A stretch of DNA of 64,000 bases from Nematostella vectensis. Taxonomy: Eukaryota; Cnidaria; Anthozoa; Actiniaria; Edwardsiidae. Numbering within the stretch: the first letter of the stretch is position 1; each line of letters opens with the position of its first letter. Shown here piece by piece: positions 25,488-37,500 of this stretch. A program made the translations under genes and the position numbers. The notes under the pieces were generated by a model. That model was not told the origin of the DNA. It did not search any database and saw only the letters and a list, made by a program, of their open reading frames with translations. The DNA lies in NCBI RefSeq assembly GCF_932526225.1, contig NC_064042.1:3331001-3395000 (forward strand), given 5' to 3'.

Positions 25488-28400
25488 ATGGGACTCCAAT
25501 GGCAAACCATTTCTACGATGTTAATGGGGCTTTCTATGCTAACAGGTAAAATGAAAAATAGAAGCGTCCAAGCCCCTGAAAGAATTATGACAAATATTAT
25601 ATAATACTATTAGATTTATACTGTTTGTTATACCATGTTCTAAAAAAGGAGTCTTAATTTGTAATACACATCTTTCTTTGCCGAATCTCATGCTTTACGG
25701 TTTAACGCGCGCTACCGTGGCCACCATCTAAGTTAACCAATCAGCATGCGAGAAACACATCGATTGATACAAACATCATATCTAGAATTTTCGTTGTATT
25801 CTAATGATGTGCACTAATGCATTTCTTAGCTTCGCTTCACTGTCTAGTAAAGGTCAATGTAGGCGTCCTCATTAGCCTATTCTACAAAACTGTCAAGGTG
25901 GCCACGGTAACGTGCGTCGCATTGTACCTCACACAATTCATCGTTCTTTTCTAGTGTATACGCGGGAAGCTTGTAGTCAGGTAAGAAAGGCACCATTGGT
26001 TATGTACAGAAAAAAAATATGATCGCAAAGATGATCTGACCGACTTTAGCAACTTTACCTTTGTCAGGCGTTCGACGTTCACCACAGGATGACCAAATCA
26101 GAGTTGAAGAGTGTGTTTGGGGTGGATTCACATAATGAAGGTGATATATAATATGATATATTATGGAATCGTCGAGCTGTTTTGGCAACGCCCTTGGCTT
26201 TGAGTGCTTTCAATTTCCTATTTTCCGAAGCAAATTTGACAAAATATAGAGGAATGATATTTCTATTCCTAAACATTAACAACTGTACATTTTTTGTGGG
26301 TTGATCTCTAATTCTACCAAAACAGACACTTCGGCTTTCGTATCGAAATAAAGAAGTAGAAAAAAAACGTAACAATTTTGTCCTTTTAGTACCAGAGTAT
26401 GACGTCACAGAAACAATTCCTGTCGACGAGCAAGGGCAGCCCACACAGGGTTCCCGTCATCGACGGCACCTCGATAGTCATACATTCTACAATCTGAAGG
26501 CATTTGGGCGCTCATTGCACATCAAGCTTACGCCAGATGACGCAGTCATAGCGCCAAACCTCGTAGTCACACGACACCTCGGGAATGGCGTGACACAGGG
26601 AAACGCAGAAAGAGTACGGCTCTATTCAGGTCACGTGACATCACATCCGGGATCTCGAGTCGCTGTTTCTGATGAAGATGGACTGGTAAGTTGTCATAGG
26701 GAACGGACAGAGGGACGGGATATGTTGTCGGACAGGTAGACGACCGGAGCATGTAAAAAGGTTGCAAAAGTCATATGTATGTACCAAGAATGCCGTCTTG
26801 CCAGATATTTTATTAGCTGTAGCATAAAGTCTCGCCAAAATTTACTGTTTTTCGCAGTTCTTATAGATTTTTTTAGGATTAACGTTTCCAAGAATTCACA
26901 TTTAATGTATATAACTTGCAGGATAAAAACGTGAGGAACCACATTGGAAATGGTTGGATTGAATATTTGATATTTAAATAGTCGGTTAATTACATTATTT
27001 ATTCTTAAGAAACAAATTAAGAATAAATTACCAGGAAATCGAATCTTGGTGTTCAATTAAAAAAACGGTATTAATACGCCCCCTTAAATGTTTATTTCGC
27101 TCCACATTTTCGTCTCCTAGACAGGAATGATCAGATTTCCAGATGAGTCCCTCATGATACAACCTCTACCAGCACACCACGCAAAGGCCTCTGGGAGCAC
27201 GCAGCGAAAGCACATAATATACAGACACCCTTCGCCTCACGACATGCAAAAACGTGAGTTTATGACAGTTTTTTTAGGTAAATAAGATGTTCAAAGAGGA
27301 CGAACTGGGGTTATATATTCAAAATTATGTCGTTTTAATCAAAAGAGAAGATGGATTGAAATTATGAGATACGGCAAGAATGGTGGTGAGATATGTACTA
27401 TAGTTTCATTGAGATACTTTGGAATTACAAAGACAACCTTACTACAAGTATTTTTGCTTTTCTGTTATTCTGCCTATAAGGCCAGACAGGTTCCGTGGAG
27501 GCATCGGATGAAACTTTAGACAAGCAGAAAGTTCTGGAAGTTGGGATAATGGCAGACAAGGCTGTAATGGATGTTTATGGTGATGGCATAACTCGGCATC
27601 TATTGATACTCGCGCACATTGTGAGTTTTTTTTATAATGATGCTAATTATTTTATAATGATGAAATGGATGATGATTGTTGATGAAATGGATGATGATTG
27701 TTGATAAAATGGATGATGATTGTTGATGAAATGGATGATGATTGTTGATGAAATGGATGATGATTGTTGATGAAATGGATGATGATTGTTGATGAAATGG
27801 ATGATGATTGTTGATGAAATGGATGATGATTGTTGATGAAATGGATGATGATTGTTGATGAAATGGATGATGATTGTTGATGAAATGGATGATGATTGTC
27901 ATGATGGTGATGGTGTTGGTGGCAGGGTCATACCAGGCAAAAAAATATTGTTGGAAATGGTGTCACTATACATATAGTGGCTTGTGCCCCCCCCAATAAT
28001 TTCGAAACGAGAAGAGGCGTGGCTGTGCCCCCCCAATCTGTTTTAATGTTTCTGTATTGTGCCCCCCTCAATCTTAAGTGGTCTGCTACGCCTCTGGATG
28101 ATTATCATGTATTATGAACTATGAATGTGACGATTAATGATGTTCGTTCTCACAATATCCGAACCATAACAATAATTGCACTACTACAGAGACATAATTT
28201 CACTCCTGTCATAGCATGGCTTTTGGTTGTTTTAGATGCGCAATATATTTCTGGACCAAACAATTGGAACCAAGAAAATTAACGTTGTCGTCAACCAGAT
28301 AATTCTGGATGAATCCTCGGTGAGTAGGACAATACTCTATATTTTCTATCATCAAAACCTATGAACTTCTCCAAAAAGGAAAAGTGATTACATATATTTA

Positions 28401-29372
28401 CTTGTCTGGCAACCAAATTGAAAATGCCTAAAGAAAAATATAGTTTTAAATAAGGGACCCTGAAATTTTTGTAGATTATTCTACCATCAGAAACCTGTTG
28501 CAAAATCACACAGAGGGATTGTCAAGTCTTTTTAGCATGGTTACAAAAGGAGGGAGAGGATCAACTATAGATATAATATTCATTAGATAAATGAATTGTT
28601 TCCTGTCAAACCAGTTTGGCTACAGTTCTGACAGTGCCCCTGTAGACCGTCTTGTCGCCATAATTGCATATGCTACTGCCAACCTTCCAAGGGATGACTC
28701 GGATCCAGGAAAACCTGACATGCTACTGCTGCTCACAAAGACTTCAGGCGGTAAGTGTAATATCAAAAAGACTTCAGGCGGTAAGTGCAATACCAAGTGT
28801 AATGTAATGTAGTATTTGTGATGAATAATGAATTGAAAAGGTAAGAAGGTCAACTAGCAAAGAAATATGGGCATTGGGGTACCGTCGAAAACTGCAGAGT
28901 AAACATAAATATTATGTTCGTCTACACAGATAATATTAATTTGGGTTTGTAATTGCACGGCTTTCAAGTGGTTTCCAGTTCCTGAAAGAAGTGTTGTGAA
29001 CATATTGATGTTAAAACAATACAGACCACAAAGATGCGAATGTTACTATGGTAACAACAAAATCTAGTATAATTGACATCTCTTGTTATAAAATAATTTA
29101 TACCTAGGTTTAGCAAAGTCGTCATCGCTTTGCTCCGAAATGTTCGGAAACGCGCTGGCGACAAACAGTGGTCTTGGGTCAGCGGCAATCATGGCTCACG
29201 AAACAGCGCATGCGTAAGTTTAAAAGAATGGCTTGTAAGGTTTCGTCAGTTTGCTTCATTGGGTCAGAATGATGTAATAGCAGTTATTGTTATAGAATGG
29301 TATTGATTATAGCGACGACGACGACGACGACGACGATGGTGATGATGATGATGATGATGACAATGGTGATGA

Positions 29373-29411
<39 letters not shown>

Positions 29412-31511
29412 GACAATGGCCAATATGGTGGTGCTAGTGATGATAATTCTTATTACAATTCATTTCAGCATGGGTGTTCAACATGACAATCTCTACTCCA
29501 GGACTGATTGTCCCGACAAAGTCTTTTTGATGTCGGGGCAAATGTCAGATCATAGTAACTCGATGCTGTGGTCTCCCTGCAGTCGGGAGAACATACAGGA
29601 ATGGCTGAGGTGCGTAATATTACAAATAATACAGATCCGTAGCAGGCCTCGTAAGATTAGGGGGGGGAGGGGGAGGGGCACAATGCAGAAACATTGGGGG
29701 AACAGCCAAGCCCCTACTGGTCATTTTCTTAATGTTTAAAAATATTGGTGGGACATACCCCAAGTGCCCCACCCCTGTTACGGCCCTGTAATAGTTTTCT
29801 ATATACTGATTTTATTATTAAAAGACTACAAAAACAGCTAAAACATGGTAAATTTAATATCGTTGTAATACAGCAATGATATAAGTTTGCATAGGTATTT
29901 TGGGTATTGTGGTGCGGCTGATATAATGAAAATATGGATGGTATTTTGCTACTGCTAATATAGGTTGCATAGATGGTATTTTAAAGTTTCTGATGCTCAT
30001 GCGTTGTTTACTGTCGAATTCGTTGTATCGCGACGCCGCATTTTCAAGACATCGATTTGTTTTTGTCTTTTGGGATTTTCTGTTCCGCCAGTCAAATTTT
30101 TCTAAGCCAATCAGATTCTTGCCATCTCTCGCCTAGTGCAGTTGCCTGGCTTTCTGTCGCGACACTGTCTGGTTTTCGTCCAGAGGATAGCCAGGGACGT
30201 GCACGCAGCGAGACTTTGATTGACTAAGAATGGTTTTACTGACGAAACAGAAAACCAAAGCAAATCGTGTTTTGAAAACGCGGGTCACGATACAACGGAT
30301 TTGATAGTAATACAAATCTAAATGGATTGTAAAATCTTTACAATAAATGGTGGAAGGTCCTTGTTTTTAGATGACGCTTATCCACACGCGTTGTTTAAAA
30401 CACATCTTGAAAATTAATTGTAAACTCTTCACAGTGTTCCAAGCTCTTCGTGTACCGACGACGCACATATCCCCCCCTCATCCCCACGCGTTGTTAAAAA
30501 CACACCCATAAAGTAAGTGAAATCTCTCCACAGCGGTCCAAGCTCCTCGTGTTTGGATGACGCCCCTCCCGAGTCACGTGTTCTCTATGAGCCCGAAGCG
30601 GTCGGCAGGAACCTTCCAGGAAAGCTCTTCACTCAAGACGAACAATGTAGAATGGCCTATGGGTCCGCCTTCAAGAAATGCCCTGCAACCTATGTAGGCA
30701 GGAAAGAAGCAGTGAAGCGTGAATAGAAAAGAGCTTTTAATAATTGAAAAAAAAATAACAATAACACTGATGAAAAAAAAACGATGATTTTTTTTTTCAT
30801 TTTTTTTTCATTTGTCCAGTCGGTACGAGGTATTTGCCCAGTCAGTACGGGGTATTTGCCCAGTCGGTACGGGGTATTTGCCCAGTCGGTACGGGGTATT
30901 TGCCCAGTCTGTACGGGGTATTTGACTGTTATCCACCTGCCCTACAGATTCATACAACCTTTTACGACGCGCGCGTGAAACCGGCGTCAAAATTGTAAAC
31001 AAGATCGCAACGTTTATTTTTATCCTCAATCACACACGCGCGTCGCAAAGAGTTGTGGGAAGATGTAAGGAAGATGAATTAGTAGTAGCCATCTCAACAT
31101 GTTTTACGAACGGTTTTTTATTGCTATCTGTCTATACATACCACGTATCAGATTGTTTCTTTTTGTTTTCAGTCTGACTGCAGTCATTTGATGTGCTCAA
31201 AAGACGGTGGCACGACTTGTCTTCGTTATCACGTCCCCATCCCCGACGGCACCAGGTGTGGGCCACGGCATGTGAGTAGTCTTCCAAGAAAACCTTGGAA
31301 TATTGAAAGCTAAAAGAGAGCCAACTGGAAAGTTAAAGAACAAGGAGTCAAAATCGCTTCTTTGGGGCTGTAATTTTGAGTAAGATACCGCAAAGAGAGA
31401 AAGCCTAGGGGGGGGGGGGGGGAGGGAGGAACCCTAAGAGTAAAGAACCAGCAGCAAAAAGGGTCGAAATTACTCTTTATTATTATAGCCGGTCGTATTA
31501 TTTCAGGTTAG

Positions 31512-31542
<31 letters not shown>

Positions 31543-34500
31543 TATTATTATTATTTGCACAGTGGTGCGTCAAGGGGCAGTGTACCGATGACGGATCACG
31601 ACCCATCGACGGCGGTTGGTCCGCATGGAGTTCTGGGTACTCTGCTTGCACCCGGTCTTGTGGGGGAGGGGTCAAGTACAGAACGCGCGCTTGTACAAAT
31701 CCAAGGTGGGGTTAGGATTATATTTCATTTTGAGTTGTTTTAGACAGTAATTTCGCACATATTGAATGCGGTACTGTATGCAGTGCGCTGGCGATGGTAA
31801 TGATGATAATGTTTTATTAATCCGCCATGTCAATCAAGCCTGCGCATTTAATCAAACGTTGTCCTTCAAAAGTCTCACACACGCACAAAAAACTTGGTGA
31901 TTAGATGATTGGCTAATGTGTAACTCAATTCTGAAAACATACTTGAGTGCGTAAAGATATGAATTCTAGTCGCCTCTACGGAAAGACTTAAAAAACCTTT
32001 ATTCTTTTTTTTTTGCAGACCAGCAAATGATGGCAAACCATGCGAGGGTTCGCCCAAAGGACACGTCGCCATGTGTAACATCCAGGTATGACACAAACAA
32101 GGACACGTCGCCATGTGTAACACTCAGGTATGACACCAACAAGGACACGTCGCCATGTGTAACGTACACTCTGGTATGACACAAACAAGGACACGTCGCC
32201 ATGTGTAACACTCAGGCATGGCACTAACAAGGACACGTCGCCATGTGTAACACTCACGCATGACACAAACAAGGACACGTCGCCATGTGTAACACTCAGG
32301 CATGACACAAACAAGGACACGTCGCCATGTGTAACGTACACTCTGGTATGACACAAACAAGGACACGTTGCCATGTAAAACACTCAGGTATGACACAAAC
32401 AAGGACACGTCGCCATGTGTAACACTCAGGCATGACACAAACAAGGACACGTCGCCATGTGTTACACTCAGGTATGACACAAACCGCAGGAACAAAATTA
32501 AAACTCCTCGCAAGATTAGAGGGAACAGTTGGTTTTCAGTGATAGTTTTAAGATTCTATTCAAGTTCCATTGCAAACGCTTCATATTCCCTTATTCTCTT
32601 ATTCAGGATTGCCCCCCAGGCTCTATGGACTATCGCAAACAGCAGTGCATAGCGAAGGGCTACGGCGATACTCACCATCTGGGTAACTTAAAATATAATT
32701 GTCACCATTTATATTGCTCTGCGCACTTACCGTGTCAACAAGACAAAGTTTATGAAAACTATCCATTATTCCTGGTTCACACTAGTGACATAATGACATA
32801 GGTGCGTGCACCCTTATGTTCATATGTTCAAGTGTGAACGGTTCGATATTTTTACATAAGCCCAATATAACGACATGAACATAACAGCATAAGAGAAAAA
32901 TCAGTTTTTTTCTTTTATGTCATTATGTCCAGGTCGTTATGTCGGGCTTAAAAGAGCGCGCTAACCTATGTTGTTATGTCGTTATGTCACTAGTGTGTGC
33001 TCGGCATTATGTCATTATGTCCAGGTCGTTATGGGTGCGCGCGCCTATGTCGTAATGTCACTAGTGGCACTAGTCATAAGCATGCGTCAATCAAAGTTGA
33101 TCGTCACAAATATATAGTGATAAATAATATAGGGTTAGAATGTGAGGGCCCCGGCTCGCCTTTAAAGATAGATGCTAACAAATATTAGGAAATCCATCGA
33201 AGAATAGGGTTCACTGGAGGTGGGGGGTATCATATGTAAAAAGGAAAGTATTTGCAGCCTGTGCACCCCCTGTGTACGCGCCGTGGTACGCACAGACTGC
33301 AAAAAGAATCTGTCTGATTTGCGGCATAGTGTGATTCCCAGAGTTCCCTTTTTCCTGCTAGCAGAGAATCTTTGCTTGTTGTACTGTCCGAACCCTGGAG
33401 GCGACTCAGCGACATATGAAGGTGTCGTCAAGGACGGGACTCGATGCTACTCTGATAAAACTAATCGCGACGTCTGTGCTCAAGGCAAATGCATGGTACG
33501 TAGATTTACTTGATGATATTATTTTGAGATACCTCAAAATGACTTGGCTCTGCTTTATTTCGGTGCCAGAAGAAAACAACAACAAAAACCTTACCGTTCC
33601 TCTCGGACCTTGGCACTATTTCCAATAAGTGCTTAAACACAATAATTACTTACGCCAGTGGAGCAGTCTGTATCTATATGTGGGGCTCTTACAGTTAGCC
33701 TGGTCGCGGGCATTTACTTTTTCGTGCAAAATTAGGCGACCTGTTGAGTCACGGCAACCATCTTGCTCTGTATGGCGAGAAGCGAGCAGAAGCGAAAAGA
33801 AAAATTGCTTCCGCGTTTAGAACCCTTTAATTTACACGGATCTATTCTACTTAGACCAAAAATATAGTTAGATTAATTAATTACTTTACTAAAAAATAGG
33901 AATGAATGCTTGTGAATAAAATGCCGATTGTTAACCATTTAATTAACACGTATTTGGGTTAAGGCCCTTCTAGACGGCACAACTTTTGCCTACAACTTGA
34001 ACGCGCGTGCGCAGACATTAACGCGAATTGTTTCGTCGTGTAGATTGACCTACAACTTGCTTACAACTAACGTTCACAACACGAAAAAAAAACTTGTGTA
34101 ACTTGGTAGTTTTGCACAAAATTGTACAACTTGACAAAAAAACAGCCCCAAAGGAGTGGGAGAGGGTCTGATATAACACCAACTGTTCGAGGTAGTCGAG
34201 TGTCAGGCAAAGAAAGACTCGGAAAAAAACGCAGATTTTTTTTTTCAATATCTGTCACCCAGAAAAACTAATATAAAATAGCTATCCGCTATCCATTCGG
34301 AAATAGCGCCGGTAGTTACACTTTTTTTCTTCCCTACGTTTAATCTATTCCTTTGCTCTAGTTGATCTTCGCCTTTGTTTTTATGCTTATTTAAAATTGA
34401 TACAATGACCAAAGCGGCGATACATCTTTTGTCCGCCATCTTGGTTGTTGTCATCTCCAGTCCCCACGAACTGCAAACCGAGCAAATTGCGTGCGACATT

Positions 34501-37500
34501 GTGCAAAATTTGTAGGCAAAAGTTGTACCGTCTTGATGGGCCTTAAATTTCGCTCATGGATTGTTTAGGAAATGTATCCGCAGCCTAGGCATGTCTTCCT
34601 GGCCTAGGTGAATTTTAGTGCGGCTATATTTATATTGTGTGCAATTTCCGTCCTGTTCTCCATTCTGTTATACATTTAATGTTGCCCTTCTCTTTGCTGC
34701 AGTCCGTATCATGTGATTACAGCATCAACACAGGGGTAAAGGAGGACCGGTGCGGCGTGTGCGACGGCGATAGTTCATCATGCACACAGATGAGCGGCTT
34801 CTACAACACGCACTGTCCGGGATGGGGTAAGAGGCAAAAGAGAAACGAACTATCCCCAATCATGCACTGCTCGGGCCAGATGGGTATGTGGGGGCCGCCC
34901 CACCCCACCTCATCCAAAGCATGTACAATTCCGTGGACTGAAAAAAACGAATCAAAAGTGAGATTTGCGCAGATAGGGGTGAGAATGGGTAGAACCCTTG
35001 CTAACAGGGTATTCTCTTCCCAGTATCTCCTTTTGTTTCTCCCTTTCAAACCCTGCCTTCCCTTCCCCGCCCCCTCCCCTGACATACCTCGGTCGTGTCT
35101 ATTTTTCAGGAATAGGTCAAGCTTGTAACATCTTCACGGCCCCTGTTGGCGCTACGGATGTCAGAGTGCAAAAGATGGCTGCGAACTTTCACGTTCTTGG
35201 TAATAAGATGGTTAGAAAACCTTTTATTGGATTAAAAGCTTTCTGATCAGTTTCCACCTACTTTATAATGGAAAATCGTTATTAAGAACTGTTTTAGCAA
35301 ACCATAAACAATGTCCGAATTAAAGTGTATTTTATACACATATATAAAGTTTAATAACTTTTCATTTGACATATATCCGATTTTCCCCTTTCCGCTTTCG
35401 CAACAGTAAAGACAGTAGCATAGGTCTTTTTTTGCATAGGCATTTTCTCCTGTATGTGTTTTAGATAATGTCTCATACATTTACTGTATTTTTTGGCTGC
35501 TAGAAGGGGCCAGACCCTGCCTAGGCCCCTGTCTTTGCCGGAGATTTTGAAATCCCCAACTTTGTAACATAAAAACTCGGAAAAATCGGACGCTCTCTTC
35601 CTTACCTCCATTTCAGGACAAAACGAAAAACCTCGCTTACACGCCTAATTTCAGCACTCACCAATATCGGCGTTATAAAGGAAAGCGGAAATGGGCTATT
35701 TTGATCTTTCCTTTTTTTTTCAAAACGCATAATGGCGATCACTGACTTGTAACATTCTTGATTCCAACAGGCTTAAAGAACAGTGCAGGCAGTCACGTGA
35801 TTAAGCATCCTACTTGGTCAACTGTGGTGGAAGTGGCCGGTACGCGGGTGTACTATCAACACGATTCCAGCGAATATAGGGACCGGTTATACTTTGCCGG
35901 ACCAATCACTGAAGAGCTGACTGTAGTGGTGAGTTTATTTTACAGTGGTAGATTACTATAAACGTACCGCTTTTATTAAACGGCCACACTGCGGAATTAC
36001 ATTTTGTACTCTTTGACAATTCGATCATGTCTTTCCGACAAGATGGCGCGGCGTGATTGACAGAAGCAAGAGTGCGGTTGCAGGAATTGGAAATTATTGG
36101 CAAGAGTTGAAACGAATATCAAAAACCGCAATTAAGACCACATTGTTACTCTATATTTTCCAGATCATACCCATAGGAGGCGATAATTTTGATGTCTCCT
36201 ACAAATACTCCATTCCTGGATCTAGTCCAGTACCTAGCCAGTCCGAGGTGCAATGGTCCAGCGGTAAATGGGGAGAATGTTCGCGGACATGCGCAGGAGG
36301 TGAGAAATACTGATCACATGACATCTGTATCATTTCTATTGGTTCCTCCGCTCACATTGTTCTGTCCTCTACCTGATCACTGTGTTGCTGAGGCTACATT
36401 CCGCAAACCAAAACTAAATGATGAATTATATGGATTGAACCTTGAACAACTGAATATGAACTGAACAAACTATTAACGAATAGGGATAAATGCCCGGAAA
36501 TGTATGCCCTTATAAAAAGATAAATAAATTAAAGAGTAGAATTAACAAAGCATATTTTGGGTATTACTCAGTAAGCCATGGTCTAGTTCCATGTAAATGT
36601 AAACTTGTGATAACAAATCGATTAATATGCAAAATTGTTTGAAGGAGTACAGACACGAACCACATATTGTCAAAGAAAAGTCGACAACTCTTTTGTTACG
36701 AAGAAGATATGCCCGCAAGACACCAGGCCAGCGGAATCTCAAGCTTGTAACACGCAGGCGTGTCCTCCAAGGTTTGAGGGACTATTACTGTATTAATGTT
36801 GGTCTCTACAATGTAATGATGACGAGGATGTAATAATAGCGATATCTGGTCATTCGTGACGACGGGACGAGGAGATTATAAGTTGTTTGATGAAAAAAAG
36901 GTTTCTGTTAACCACCATTTGTTGTTATTTTAAACGAACTTTGATAGAAAAATTACGGAAGAAAATCTGGGAATAACCAACAAAATGCTTCATTACATGA
37001 TATAATAAAAAAATATCACAACCGCCACCACAAATCAACCAATAGAAATAAATTCCTTATCACACTCCTCTTGCTCATTGTTGTCAAAATCATTCTTTAC
37101 CAGCTGGTTCGCTGATTGGTCGCCTTGCTCAGCCACGTGTGGAGGTGGTCATCAAACACGTAAAATCATATGCCGACAAGAAGTTAAGCCCGGCCAGTAC
37201 CAGAGCCTCGCGGACAGTTCTTGCAGCGATACCAAACCCAGCGGTGAAATCGAAAGAGCATGCGCACAAACTGCCTGCTTACCTGAGTGGCAGGCTGGGG
37301 ACTGGAGCGAGGTCAGTGTGCTGCATAAATATAAACAAAGAGCGCTTGTAAAATCACGAAATATCAACTAAACTTCCTCGCATTTGTTATTTAGTTAGTA
37401 TGACAAAATAGCGGCTGAAAACAGACCGTTTTTTGCCTTTCCACTCTTGCGTCGAAGCCGTTCCGTGCAATGTACTTGCTATAAAATAGTGTAATATACC

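Noticed and set aside
27600-27902. 100-codon minus ORF with a 22-residue His/Ser/Ile repeat
   Set aside because: Produced by the 22-bp minisatellite; the period is not a multiple of three, so all frames repeat.
32059-32484. CRISPR-like array
   Set aside because: Units are contiguous without unique spacers, and the context is a eukaryotic intron.
31988-32513. Minus ORFs of 129-131 codons with a VTHGDVSLFVS repeat
   Set aside because: Artefact of the 42-bp array, which is divisible by three and so stays open on the reverse strand.
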